Part shown: piece by piece, positions 9,091 to 16,986 of the stretch
Position numbering within the stretch: position 1 is the stretch's first letter
Layout of the letters: the number at the start of each line of letters is the position of its first letter
Assembly (NCBI RefSeq): GCF_900476395.1
Contig: NZ_UIHB01000004.1
Coordinates: 310,001 to 374,000, forward strand
Direction: 5' to 3'
DNA: 64,000 nt
DNA from: Xanthomonas euroxanthea
GTDB taxonomy: Bacteria; Pseudomonadota; Gammaproteobacteria; Xanthomonadales; Xanthomonadaceae
Notes under the pieces: model-generated
The model's input: the letters and a program-made list of their open reading frames with translations, nothing else
Database searches by the model: none
What the model was told of the DNA's origin: nothing
Made by a program: the position numbers and the translations under genes

Positions 9091-9708
9091 ATGCCGCCTG
9101 CCGCACCGTCCCTGTTACTGCTCGATTTCGACGGCGTGCTGGCCAGCTATTCGCGGCCGCGTCGTCTGGCTGCGCTTGCCAGTGCGGCGGGATGCACGCC
9201 GCAACGTGTGCAACAGGTCTTGTTCGAGCAGGGCCTGGAGCGCGCCTACGATGCCGGCGTGATCGACACGTCGGCCTATCTGGCGCAGCTCGGCGAGGGG
9301 CTTGGCTGCGTGATCGATCGCGCCACCTGGATCGATGCGCGCGTGGCGGCATGCCGCGCCGAGCCGGCGGTAGTGGCGCAGGTACTGGCGGTGTCGGCAA
9401 CGACCGAGGTGGCGGTGCTCACCAACAACGGGCCGTTGATGGCGGAAGCGATCGAGCGGATCGTGCCAGCGCTGTTTCCGCTATTGCAGGGCCGCGTGCT
9501 GTGCAGCGGCGCCCTCGGCGGCCGCAAGCCGGAGCTGCCGGTGTATCAGCGCTCGCTCGCCCGGCTCGATGCGGCCGCGTCACGCACGTTGTTTATCGAC
9601 GACCTGTTCGTCAACGTCCGCGGCGCACGTGCCGCCGGCCTGCATGCGGACACGGTGCGCGATGCGCGCGGCTTGCGGCGGGTGTTGAAGCGGTATGGGC
9701 TGGGGTGA
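9091..9708 (+). CDS. HAD-superfamily hydrolase
   Basis: A 205-residue haloacid-dehalogenase-like phosphatase. Motif I is LLLLDFDGVLASY with the nucleophile Asp near the N-terminus, motif II is AVLTNNG, the Lys of motif III is in GGRKPELPVY, and motif IV is TLFIDDLFVNVRGA. The start at ATG 9091 places motif I at residues 7-19 as usual; an upstream in-frame ATG at 9037 would add 18 unrelated residues. It is divergent from the TonB receptor and followed at once by a heptamer repeat array. The substrate is unknown. Confidence 0.88.
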   Translation: MPPAAPSLLLLDFDGVLASYSRPRRLAALASAAGCTPQRVQQVLFEQGLERAYDAGVIDTSAYLAQLGEGLGCVIDRATWIDARVAACRAEPAVVAQVLAVSATTEVAVLTNNGPLMAEAIERIVPALFPLLQGRVLCSGALGGRKPELPVYQRSLARLDAAASRTLFIDDLFVNVRGARAAGLHADTVRDARGLRRVLKRYGLG

Positions 9709-9714
9709 AGGGCC

Positions 9715-9777
9715 GGGATTGGGGATTGGGGATTGGGGATTGGGGATTGGGGATTGGGGAATCGGGAATCGGGAATC
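9715..9777 (+). repeat. Heptamer tandem array, G-quadruplex-like
   Basis: Six GGGG runs separated by ATT (period exactly 7, at 9721, 9728, 9735, 9742, 9749 and 9756), preceded by GGG at 9715, then grade into GGGAATC units. The array starts 6 nt after the HAD stop codon. Four consecutive GGGG tracts with 3-nt loops fit the canonical G-quadruplex rule on the plus strand. Related degenerate arrays lie at 16056, 16150, 63147 and 63206. Confidence 0.95.
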
Positions 9778-10042
9778 GTTGAGCATCGCGGAACACCGAT
9801 CACCCTCACGGATTACGCAAGACGCTGCTCGCAGCATTGAACGCGTCGGCGTCCACGATCAGGGACAGCGTTGGCGCCTTGAGTCGGTGTTGGGTTAACG
9901 GCGAACGCAGAAGCGAGCCCGTCGGGAGAGGGGTTGGGGTGAGGGCACGGTAGAGCGATAAAACTCAAACCTCCATGCCCCCCGCCGTTATCCAATCGCT
10001 GCTGCAAGAGGGCCGCATCGCGCGCTACGCAATCCACATCAG
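9778..10042. other. Intergenic sequence with GGGAGAGGGGTTGGGG-type repeat
   Basis: No gene is supported here. At about 9929-9953 there is a GGGAGAGGGGTTGGGGTGAG stretch, a low-complexity motif commonly scattered between proteobacterial genes. The rest shows no clear signal. Confidence 0.4.
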
Positions 10043-10222
10043 CTACGCACCGCGGTCTTCATGCAGATCCTGCAACTGCCGCGCAGGTACGTGCGGCAGC
10101 AACACCACGTGCCCTGACAGGGCCTGGCGCAAATCGGGAAACACAACGACCTGCGCCTCCTCCCCAACCGCGCTCACCGGCACAGCGCCGCCCGCAATGG
10201 CGCAAGGAAGCGCAGAGGTCGA
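10043..10222 (-). pseudogene. Coding-like tail in frame after the argD stop
   Basis: Directly after the argD TGA the same frame stays open for 59 more codons and ends at a TAG (10045-10043). The third positions are G/C-rich and the translation is protein-like (for example VVVFPDLRQAL and VVLLPHVPARQ). No ATG is present, only internal GTGs. It may be the 3' remnant of a lost gene fused behind argD, a 46-residue GTG-initiated small protein, or chance. I do not recognise it. Confidence 0.3.
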
Positions 10223-11449
10223 TCACTTCTGCGCGGCGTACTCGGCAACGGCCAGGCGCAGGCGCGCCAAGCCATCGGCCAACTCGGCATCGGTCAGATT
10301 CAGTGCCGGCACGAAGCGCAGCACATCCGGCCCCGCCTGCAACAGCAACACGCCATGGTTGGCGGCGAAATCCAGGATCGCGCCGGCCTGCCCGGCACGC
10401 GCCGGCGCCAGTACCGCGCCCAGCATCAGGCCGCGTCCGCGGATCTGCGCGAACAGGCCGAACTCGGCGTTAAGCGCCTCCAGGCCGGCACGCAGCGCCG
10501 CCGATTGACGCTCCACATTCTCGGCGATCTGCGGCGAAGCCAGCTTGCGCAGCGCCACCCGCGCCACCGCCGCGGCCAGCGGATTACCGCCGAAGGTGGT
10601 GCCGTGCGCGCCGAACTGCATGGTTTCGGCCACCTTGGGGCCGGCCAGCATTGCGCCGATCGGGAAGCCGCCACCCAGCGCCTTGGCCAGCGTCACGATG
10701 TCCGGCGTCACCTGCTCCTGCCAATGCGCGAACAGCGTGCCGGTACGGCCCATGCCGCACTGGATCTCGTCCAGCACCAGCAGCGCATCGTGCTGGTCGC
10801 ACAGCGCGCGCACGCGGCTCAGGAAACCCGGCGCGGCTGGCATCACCCCACCCTCGCCCTGGATCGGCTCGACCATCACCGCGGCCACATCGCCCGAGGC
10901 CATGGCCGCCTCCAGCGCCGCCACGTCGTTGAAGTCCACATAGCGAAACCCGCCGGGCAGCGGCTCGTAGCCTTCCTGGTACTTGGGCTGCGCGGTCGCG
11001 GTGACCGCAGCCAGGGTGCGCCCGTGGAAGCTGCCGCGGAAGGTCACGATGACGCGCTTGTCGGCCGCGCGGCCGTGACTGCTGGCCCACTTGCGTACCA
11101 GCTTGATCGCCGCCTCGTTGGCCTCGGTCCCCGAGTTGCACAGGAACACCTTGTGCGCGAAGCGCGAAGCGGTCACCAGCTCTTCGGCCAGCTGCAGCGG
11201 CGGTGCGCTGAAGAACACGTTGCTGGTGTGCCACAGCTTGCCGGCCTGTTCGGTCAGCGCGGCCATCAGATCCGGATCGTTGTGCCCCAGCCCGTTGACC
11301 GCGATGCCGGCGGACAGATCCACATACTCGCGGCCCTGGTCGTCCCACACGCGACTGCCCTGGCCACGCTCCAGCACCACCTGGCGCGGGCGGTACACCG
11401 GCAGGTAGTAATGCGCGAGGGACAGGGGCGAATCGGCAGCGGTGCTCAT
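10223..11449 (-). CDS. argD: Acetylornithine aminotransferase
   Basis: A 408-residue class III PLP aminotransferase that converts N-acetylornithine and 2-oxoglutarate to N-acetylglutamate semialdehyde in arginine synthesis (also succinyldiaminopimelate in some bacteria). Visible motifs are SNVFFSAPPLQLAEELV, FLCNSGTEANEAAIKLVRK, VMVEPIQGEGGV, LLVLDEIQCGMGRTG and the PLP lysine in TLAKALGGGFPIGAM. The length is normal for ArgD. ATG 11449 is the natural start. It is divergent from the K+ channel gene across only 72 bp. A coding-like in-frame extension follows its stop codon. Confidence 0.93.
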   Translation of the reverse strand: MSTAADSPLSLAHYYLPVYRPRQVVLERGQGSRVWDDQGREYVDLSAGIAVNGLGHNDPDLMAALTEQAGKLWHTSNVFFSAPPLQLAEELVTASRFAHKVFLCNSGTEANEAAIKLVRKWASSHGRAADKRVIVTFRGSFHGRTLAAVTATAQPKYQEGYEPLPGGFRYVDFNDVAALEAAMASGDVAAVMVEPIQGEGGVMPAAPGFLSRVRALCDQHDALLVLDEIQCGMGRTGTLFAHWQEQVTPDIVTLAKALGGGFPIGAMLAGPKVAETMQFGAHGTTFGGNPLAAAVARVALRKLASPQIAENVERQSAALRAGLEALNAEFGLFAQIRGRGLMLGAVLAPARAGQAGAILDFAANHGVLLLQAGPDVLRFVPALNLTDAELADGLARLRLAVAEYAAQK

Positions 11450-11521
11450 GATGGTGGGTCGCGGAAGCGGAGGGAGAACGCGCATTCTCGCGCATTCGCC
11501 GGCCTGCGGCACAATGCGCGG

Positions 11522-12394
11522 ATGCGCCCTTTCTCCGATCCCCAGCTCACTCCCGCCACCGACCACGGCTGGCGCCGGCAATGGTTCGACATCATCTACC
11601 GGCACGACACCCGTCCGTCGCGCAATTTCGACCTGATGCTGGTAGTGGCGATCCTCACCAGCGTGATGGTGATCATGATCGACAGCGTGCCGCGCATCCA
11701 TTCGCATTCGGCGCACTGGCTGGTGCCGCTGGAATGGGCGTTCACGGTCCTGTTCACGGTCGAATACGGGTTGCGCCTGGCGGTGGTGCGGCGCCCGCTG
11801 CATTACGCGCTCAGCGTGTGGGGCGTGATCGATCTGCTGTCGATCCTGCCCAGCTACCTGTCGTTCTTCGTACCGGGTGCGCAGACGCTGCTGGTGGTAC
11901 GCGTGCTGCGCATCCTGCGCCTGTTCCGCATCCTCAAGCTCACCCGCTACATCGAGGAAAGCGGGCAACTGGTGGACGCGCTCTGGCGCAGCCGGCGCAA
12001 GGTACTGGTGTTCCTGTTCAGCGTGCTCACCATCACCGTGATTGCCGGCGCCACGATGTATGTGATCGAAGGCCCGCAACACGGGTTCACCAGCATTCCG
12101 ACCAGCATGTACTGGGCCATCGTGACCATGGCCACGGTGGGCTTCGGCGACCTGGTGCCGCAGACCACGCTGGGCCGCTTCGTCACCTCGGCCCTGATCC
12201 TGATCGGCTACAGCATCATCGCCGTGCCCACCGGCATCTACACCGCCGAACTGGCCAGCACGCTGCGCGAAGGCGGCCACGCCGGCAAGCGCGATACCCG
12301 CAACTGCCCGCGGTGCGGGCTGGAAGGCCACGCGCCGGATGCACGTTATTGCCGGCAATGTGCCGAGCCACTGCCGGAGAGTTCCAACGGCTGA
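11522..12394 (+). CDS. Voltage-gated potassium channel with C-terminal zinc ribbon
   Basis: A 290-residue six-helix ion channel of the Kv type. An Arg-rich S4 segment, VVRVLRILRLFRILKL, lies at about 125-140. The pore loop has the K+ filter TVGFGD at 205-210, followed by S6. The C-terminus has two CxxC pairs (CPRC and CRQC, about residues 266-283) that look like a small zinc ribbon, an uncommon addition. Family members are inner-membrane K+ channels. ATG 11522 gives the full N-terminal cytoplasmic segment. A 10-bp hairpin follows the stop. Confidence 0.9.
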   Translation: MRPFSDPQLTPATDHGWRRQWFDIIYRHDTRPSRNFDLMLVVAILTSVMVIMIDSVPRIHSHSAHWLVPLEWAFTVLFTVEYGLRLAVVRRPLHYALSVWGVIDLLSILPSYLSFFVPGAQTLLVVRVLRILRLFRILKLTRYIEESGQLVDALWRSRRKVLVFLFSVLTITVIAGATMYVIEGPQHGFTSIPTSMYWAIVTMATVGFGDLVPQTTLGRFVTSALILIGYSIIAVPTGIYTAELASTLREGGHAGKRDTRNCPRCGLEGHAPDARYCRQCAEPLPESSNG

Positions 12395-12421
12395 CGCGGT
12401 GCTGCGGACTTGACGCGACCA

Positions 12422-12447
12422 CTGCGGCCACCGAGCAGTGGCCGCAG
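12422..12447 (+). terminator. Perfect 10-bp hairpin after K+ channel gene
   Basis: CTGCGGCCAC (12422-12431) and GTGGCCGCAG (12438-12447) form a perfect stem with a 6-nt loop, 27 nt past the channel stop. There is no T-run, so terminator function is plausible but not certain. Confidence 0.5.
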
Positions 12448-12536
12448 ATAGAGCAGCTGATAGACAGCCTTGTAGATCAGCTGTAGCGCCGATGATCTGC
12501 GACTTTGCTGCAGGTCCTTGCCCGCCCACCATCGCA

Positions 12537-12597
12537 GGACACGCCGCAAGTACGTCCTTGTAGGCTCTGGCGCGGCATCCATGCCGCTCAAGGTCCC
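12537..12597 (+). repeat. 62-bp palindromic dispersed element, forward copy 1
   Basis: The element starts with GGACACGCCGCAAGTACGTC and ends in CAAGGTCCC. Near its 3' end it contains the palindrome GCGGCATCCATGCCGC (12572-12587). Nearly identical forward copies lie at 60678 and 61150, and inverted diverged copies at 12772 and 60966. The surrounding 584 bp (12395-12978) contain no supported gene. Confidence 0.9.
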
Positions 12598-12771
12598 GCG
12601 ACGGTGAGCGGGCAAGGACCAGTCGGGATAGTCGGTGCGCAAGGTAAGAGCAGTGCTGGATGCGCCTCGTTCGATCATGACGCATCGGCTCCATGGCTAG
12701 GCAAACCGCACGACAGACAGTTTTCAGATGAGCGCCGACCAACCGTCTGGTGCGGTGTCCTCGCCGGTTGC

Positions 12772-12833
12772 GGGACCGTGTGGCGGCATGGATGCCGCCA
12801 CCGAGCCCCAGGGACGGGTTCACGGCGTGTCCC
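12772..12833 (-). repeat. 62-bp palindromic dispersed element, inverted copy 1
   Basis: It begins GGGACC and ends CACGGCGTGTCCC, with GGCGGCATGGATGCCGCC in the middle. Read on the other strand it matches the forward element at its ends and core, with diverged sequence between. It lies 175 bp from forward copy 1, so the pair is in inverted orientation. Confidence 0.85.
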
Positions 12834-12978
12834 GCAGCCGGTGAGGGCACCGCGCCCTCGACCAGTTCTGCTTGAGACCATCTAACAACGCTGAAGGTCA
12901 GGATTTCAGCATCTTTGAGGCTTGCACAATTATCTGCTCGATGCGCTTAGGCAATGCGACACAGATGCATGCGCAGCA

Positions 12979-13920
12979 TCAATGCGACATGCGATTGCTC
13001 ATGTCGATCAGATCGTTGTAGCTGGCCAGCACGGCCTGGCGCGTGCCGCCCGGGGGGAGCGAGCCACTTTCCAGCAGCATCTGCTCGCTCTTGTTCAATG
13101 GTGTCTTGGTGCGGATACGCTCGACCAGTCGTCCCGACTCGCGTGCCAGCTTGTCGGCAGAACGTTCCATGTGGCCCCACATCGCATCGCCCTGGCCGAC
13201 CTTGGCCTTCTGCGCCTCTTCCAGAATGCCCTGGTAGCGTGCGAGCTGGGATTGCGCTGCGGCAAGATCCGGCGTGTCGCTGTCGAGCACCTGCACCAGC
13301 TGCTTGCCTTCGCCGATGATCTTCAGGTGATACCAGGAGGCACTGCGGCCCTCTTCCTTTTCGATCGCATCGATCTGCGCCTGGCGACGCATGTCTTCGT
13401 TGCGTTCGAGTCCGGCATTCATGGCTTCGCCGGCCTCGAAGAACGCGTGATAGGCCTGCATCAACGGCGCGTGCAGCGCCTTCATGCCCTTGCCGTCATC
13501 GCGCAGATAATCCTCGCGGTCGTAGTAGCGCACCGCTTCGCCGATACGCTCGTTGAGCGTGGTGAAGCGTTCCTGATAGGTCTTGGCCACCGGATCGAGC
13601 TGGGGGTTGGCGGGCGTTTGCGCCAGTGCCGCGGTCATCGGCGCCCCGCATTCGTCCACGTGATGCGACAGCACCGTGCCCGGTGCATGGATACCGCTCT
13701 CCTTGCCGGTCGGGCCGGCCTCGGGGTCCTGCATCCAGCCGATGTATTGCTGGTAGCTCTCATGGATCGGCTGCTCGACACCGTTGAAGCACGTGATGTA
13801 GGCATTGATCTTGTCGGCGCCTTCCACTGCGGCGGCGGGCGCGTTTTTCTGGCAGCCGGCAAGCAGTGCGGCGAACGCGATCGCCGCGGCGAGCGGCGCA
13901 TAACGAAGTTGATGGGTCAT
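12979..13920 (-). CDS. DUF3829 (YiiG-like) lipoprotein, copy 1
   Basis: A 313-residue lipoprotein. The signal peptide ends in the lipobox LLAGC and the rest is helical and charged, matching YiiG-like DUF3829 proteins of unknown function. ATG 13920 is chosen because GGA lies 7 nt upstream and the signal peptide starts there; ATG 13932 would add four residues. Shared motifs with the next gene upstream include the Y-x-G-W-M-Q-D-P-x-A-G-P-T-G region and the C-terminal T-P-x-x-K-x-E-Q segment, so the two are tandem paralogues. It probably acts in the cell envelope. Confidence 0.82.
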   Translation of the reverse strand: MTHQLRYAPLAAAIAFAALLAGCQKNAPAAAVEGADKINAYITCFNGVEQPIHESYQQYIGWMQDPEAGPTGKESGIHAPGTVLSHHVDECGAPMTAALAQTPANPQLDPVAKTYQERFTTLNERIGEAVRYYDREDYLRDDGKGMKALHAPLMQAYHAFFEAGEAMNAGLERNEDMRRQAQIDAIEKEEGRSASWYHLKIIGEGKQLVQVLDSDTPDLAAAQSQLARYQGILEEAQKAKVGQGDAMWGHMERSADKLARESGRLVERIRTKTPLNKSEQMLLESGSLPPGGTRQAVLASYNDLIDMSNRMSH

Positions 13921-14031
13921 CTTGCGTTCCATTGATAGGTTGAAAAGAAGGTGGCGCCGCAGCGTGCGGCCGAAAGGCATCCGGCGCAGCCGGTCGCCCG
14001 GCACGCGCGCGATGGCTGGAAACAGCAGTGA

Positions 14032-15021
14032 TTACTGACGATTGCTTTGGAACACCAGCGCGTTGTAGGTGTTGAGTAACTTGCGCGGCGAGCCTTCGGG
14101 CGCCAGCGAGGGGCTATCCAGCCAGCCCTGCTCCATCTTGCTGTAAGGCGTTTTTTCGACCACGCGCTTCACCCGCGCCTTGGCTTGTCTGCGGAAGGTT
14201 TCTGCAGCGGTTTCAAAGCTGTTCCAGTCCAGCTTGCCCGGCTCCTGGTCGGCCACCTTGGCGTGCGCTTCATCGGAGAGACGGTTGAAGCCGTCCAGCA
14301 GCGCGTTGGCACGCGCCACGTCGAACTGCTCCTCTTCCAGCGTATCGGCGATCTGCTTGGCGTCGAGCATCATCGCCAGCCGGTAATACTCGCGCGTGCG
14401 GCCTTCGCCCTGCTCCAGCGTCTTGAGCTTTTCGCGTTGCGCCGCGTCGTTTTGCACGTCCAGTTCGGCGCTGAAGGCGGTGCTGGCATCGGCGTAGGTG
14501 GACAGTGCCTCCATCAGCTGCGGGTGCAGCTGCTTGCCCTTGGCAAACTGATCGTCCTCGTAATCCTGGCGGGTGTAGTAATCGGCCACTGCGTGACTGA
14601 TCGGCTGCAGTGCCTTCAATGCCGCGCGATAGTCGCTTGCTGCCTTGTCCAGCGCCGGCAGCGCTGGCTTCGCCGCAGCGGCCGCGCTGACCGGTGCGTC
14701 GCACTGCTGCATGTCGCCATCGTCGATATCGTACGGGCCGGTCATGCCGGACTCGTCACCGGTCGGGCCGGCGAACGGGTCCTGCATCCAGCCGGTGTAG
14801 TACTTGGCGCCGGCGTGCACCTTCGCGTTGACGCGGTTGAAGCAGTCGATATAGGCGCCGAGCTTGGCGGTCACGCCTTGCAGGGAATCCAGCTGTCCTC
14901 CGGTCGTTTTGGTATCGGCACCGTCGGCACCGGTTGCAGGCTGCTGCGACTTGCCGCCACAGGCGGCCACCAGGGCGGACACGCAGACCGCCAGAACAAG
15001 CACACGAAACTTCGGAGACAC
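14032..15021 (-). CDS. DUF3829 (YiiG-like) lipoprotein, copy 2
   Basis: A 329-residue lipoprotein whose signal peptide ends ALVAACGG, so the lipidated Cys is near residue 21. GTG 15021 is chosen, with AAGGA about 10 nt upstream, because no in-frame ATG lies nearby. Body features match its neighbour: YYTGWMQDPFAGPTGDESG and a C-terminal EKTPYSKMEQGWLDSPSLAP. The two genes are 111 bp apart on the same strand and probably arose by duplication. The function is unknown. The 218 bp upstream hold no gene. Confidence 0.82.
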   Translation of the reverse strand: MSPKFRVLVLAVCVSALVAACGGKSQQPATGADGADTKTTGGQLDSLQGVTAKLGAYIDCFNRVNAKVHAGAKYYTGWMQDPFAGPTGDESGMTGPYDIDDGDMQQCDAPVSAAAAAKPALPALDKAASDYRAALKALQPISHAVADYYTRQDYEDDQFAKGKQLHPQLMEALSTYADASTAFSAELDVQNDAAQREKLKTLEQGEGRTREYYRLAMMLDAKQIADTLEEEQFDVARANALLDGFNRLSDEAHAKVADQEPGKLDWNSFETAAETFRRQAKARVKRVVEKTPYSKMEQGWLDSPSLAPEGSPRKLLNTYNALVFQSNRQ

Positions 15022-15239
15022 GCGCGGTACATCCTTGTTGGAAACGTTTTCAGCTACACACGATAGCAAACCCGACTGTGAACTGGGTGTGCTCGCCCCA
15101 GGTCCGGCCGCAGCCGGGCCTCCACGGCGCGACTGCTGGCGGGGCGCACCTACGCCTTGAAGCGCGGCAGCTGCGCGCGCCGAGGCTCGGTCGCGCTCCG
15201 TCTCCCGCCCACGAGCGCGGGCCGCGATGTTGGCCGCGC

Positions 15240-16055
15240 TCAGTCGAGAAACAGATCCGGCAACAGCGCACGCGACGGGTCGACCGCATAACCACTCAGG
15301 TCGGTGATGCCGGCCTGGGCCAGGACATCGTCGTCGATCAGGAACTGGCCATGGAATCCAGCCGCCTTGCGCGTCAGCACTGCATGCGCCGCGTCGGCCA
15401 TGATCTCCGGCCGGCGACACGCGGCCGCGTCCACGCCGTCGATCATGTTGATCGCATCGGTGGCGATCACGGTGCGCGGCCACAGCGCATTGATCGCCAC
15501 GCCTTGCGGGCCGAACTCGGCTGCCAGCCCCAGGGTCACCAGGCTCATGCCCATCTTTGCCAGGGTGTAGCCGGTATGCGCGCCCCACCACGCCGGGTTC
15601 AAGGACGGTGGCGGCGCCAGCGTGAGGATGTGCGGATTGGGCGCCTGCAACAGATGCGGCAGGCACGCCTGTGCGCACAGAAAACTGCCGCGTGCGTTGA
15701 CCTGCTGCATCAGATCGAAGCGCTTCATCGGCGTGTCCAACGCACCACGCAACCAGATCGCACTGGCATTGTTGACCAGGATATCGATACCTCCGAAGGC
15801 ATCGACCGTGGCGGCCACGGCCGCACGCACCTGGTCGTCGTCGCGGATATCGCATTTGAGTGCCAGCGCCTGCCCACCGGCCGCCGTCACCGCCGCGGCC
15901 GCGCTATGGATGGTGCCGGGCAACTTGGGATTGGCCACCGCCGATTTGGCCGCAATCGCCACATTGGCCCCATCCCGCGCCGCCCGCAACGCAATCGCCA
16001 AGCCAATCCCGCGCGAGGCACCGGTGATGAAGAGGGTTTTGCCGTTTAGGGTCAT
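15240..16055 (-). CDS. Short-chain dehydrogenase/reductase (HSDL2-like)
   Basis: A 271-residue SDR oxidoreductase. The NAD(P)-binding motif TGASRGIG is at residues 11-18, LVNNASAIW at about 94-102, and the catalytic YxxxK as YTLAK. The proline-rich LAPPPSLNP segment before the Tyr is typical of the hydroxysteroid-dehydrogenase-like 2 group. The substrate is unknown. The start codon is immediately preceded by a heptamer repeat array (16056-16084), so repeats occupy the place of the ribosome-binding site, which is unusual. Confidence 0.88.
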   Translation of the reverse strand: MTLNGKTLFITGASRGIGLAIALRAARDGANVAIAAKSAVANPKLPGTIHSAAAAVTAAGGQALALKCDIRDDDQVRAAVAATVDAFGGIDILVNNASAIWLRGALDTPMKRFDLMQQVNARGSFLCAQACLPHLLQAPNPHILTLAPPPSLNPAWWGAHTGYTLAKMGMSLVTLGLAAEFGPQGVAINALWPRTVIATDAINMIDGVDAAACRRPEIMADAAHAVLTRKAAGFHGQFLIDDDVLAQAGITDLSGYAVDPSRALLPDLFLD

Positions 16056-16084
16056 GGGAATCGGGAGTCGAGAATGGGGAATCG
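16056..16084 (+). repeat. Heptamer array upstream of the SDR gene
   Basis: Degenerate 7-mers (GGGAATC, GGGAGTC, GAGAATG, GGGAATC) directly abut the SDR start codon. On the plus strand they face the array at 16150, which is in the opposite orientation, giving an inverted pair in a 128-bp gap. Confidence 0.85.
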
Positions 16085-16149
16085 CAAAAGCTTAGCGCCT
16101 TGTACGTCCAGCAGCCGACGCACGATCAGCTGCCGCGATGCGCCCTACC

Positions 16150-16180
16150 GATTCCCTGCTCCCGATTCCCGATTCCCGGC
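16150..16180 (-). repeat. Heptamer array downstream of the kinase-like gene
   Basis: On the minus strand it reads GCCGGGAATCGGGAATCGGG and continues with a GAGCAGG-type variant, starting 4 nt after the kinase-like gene's stop. The leading GCCGGGA(A/T) anchor is shared with the arrays at 9713 and 63147. Confidence 0.85.
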
Positions 16181-16183
16181 ACT

Positions 16184-16843
16184 TCAGGGCTTCGGCCCCT
16201 GCCCCTCGTTGTCTTCCCAGTGCAGCACGCGGCGGGTCACGAAGCGATAGACCGGTTTGCCGGTGGCGAACCACAGCTTGCGTACCCAGGAGGTGCGCTT
16301 GAGCACGCGGCGTTCCACCGGGGTGATCGCGGCCGGGCAATACATGCGCTTGTGCTTGAGCAGGTGGCGCAGGTCTTCGCGGGCAAGCAGGCGCATCCAG
16401 CGCGCACGGGGGTTGCCGCGTACCGCCAGCTGGAAATCGATCACCGCCGGGCTGCCGTCGTCCTGCACCAGCCAGTTGGCCTCCTTGGCCAGATCGTTAT
16501 GCGCCACGCCGCGCCGATGCAACTGCTGCAACAACCTGCGCGCGCAGCGGAAGTAGGCCAGATCGCCACGCGGCGGGCGCCGGTACATCGCATCGCCGGC
16601 CAGATAGCTGCGATCCAGATGGCGCCCGTCCCAGCGCAACAGCCGCGGCGTGCGTGGCAAGCCATCCAGCTGGCGCAGGGCCAACGCTTCTCGCCGCGCC
16701 AGCCACCAGGCCACTCCGCGCAACAGCCACGGCGCCACGCTCAGGTCGCGCCGCACGAACAGGCGGTCGGCCTCGCGGATCAACAGGATGCGCCCGAAGG
16801 TATCGGACTTCAGCGGCAGATTAGCGGCGGGATCGTCACTCAT
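16184..16843 (-). CDS. Small kinase-like protein (WaaP/RIO-type fold)
   Basis: A 219-residue protein with a reduced protein-kinase-like core: a catalytic-loop motif HNDLAKEANWL (about 115-125) and a metal-binding VIDFQLA (about 133-139). This resembles lipopolysaccharide or Kdo kinases and RIO-type kinases. No signal peptide or membrane segment is visible. ATG 16843 follows GGGGG. It is divergent from the DedA/PAP2 gene (143 bp). Both may concern envelope lipid or LPS modification, but that link is inference. Confidence 0.75.
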   Translation of the reverse strand: MSDDPAANLPLKSDTFGRILLIREADRLFVRRDLSVAPWLLRGVAWWLARREALALRQLDGLPRTPRLLRWDGRHLDRSYLAGDAMYRRPPRGDLAYFRCARRLLQQLHRRGVAHNDLAKEANWLVQDDGSPAVIDFQLAVRGNPRARWMRLLAREDLRHLLKHKRMYCPAAITPVERRVLKRTSWVRKLWFATGKPVYRFVTRRVLHWEDNEGQGPKP

Positions 16844-16974
16844 CCCCCATTGTAGGCGGGGCGCCCGCATCGCCACAGCGCGCGTTGCCCCTGCGGTCTT
16901 GTCCGCTCGCAACCTGAGGTGAAGCGGCCGGGCCGATGTGATGACGGCGAAGTCACCTCGTCGCCATGCCCACC

Positions 16975-16980
16975 TATAAT
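16975..16980 (+). promoter_or_regulatory. Consensus -10 box placed for leaderless transcription
   Basis: A perfect TATAAT ends 6 nt before the ATG at 16987, so transcription would start at or next to the A of the start codon. No Shine-Dalgarno sequence fits between them. The -35 region is weak. Confidence 0.6.
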
Positions 16981-16986
16981 CGTGGG

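Noticed and set aside
9715-9777. CRISPR-like array
   Set aside because: The unit is 7 bp with no spacers; it is a simple tandem repeat. No CRISPR array was found in the window.
9975-10508. 177-codon plus-strand frame overlapping argD
   Set aside because: Arg/Ser/Thr-rich low-complexity translation, mostly opposite argD.
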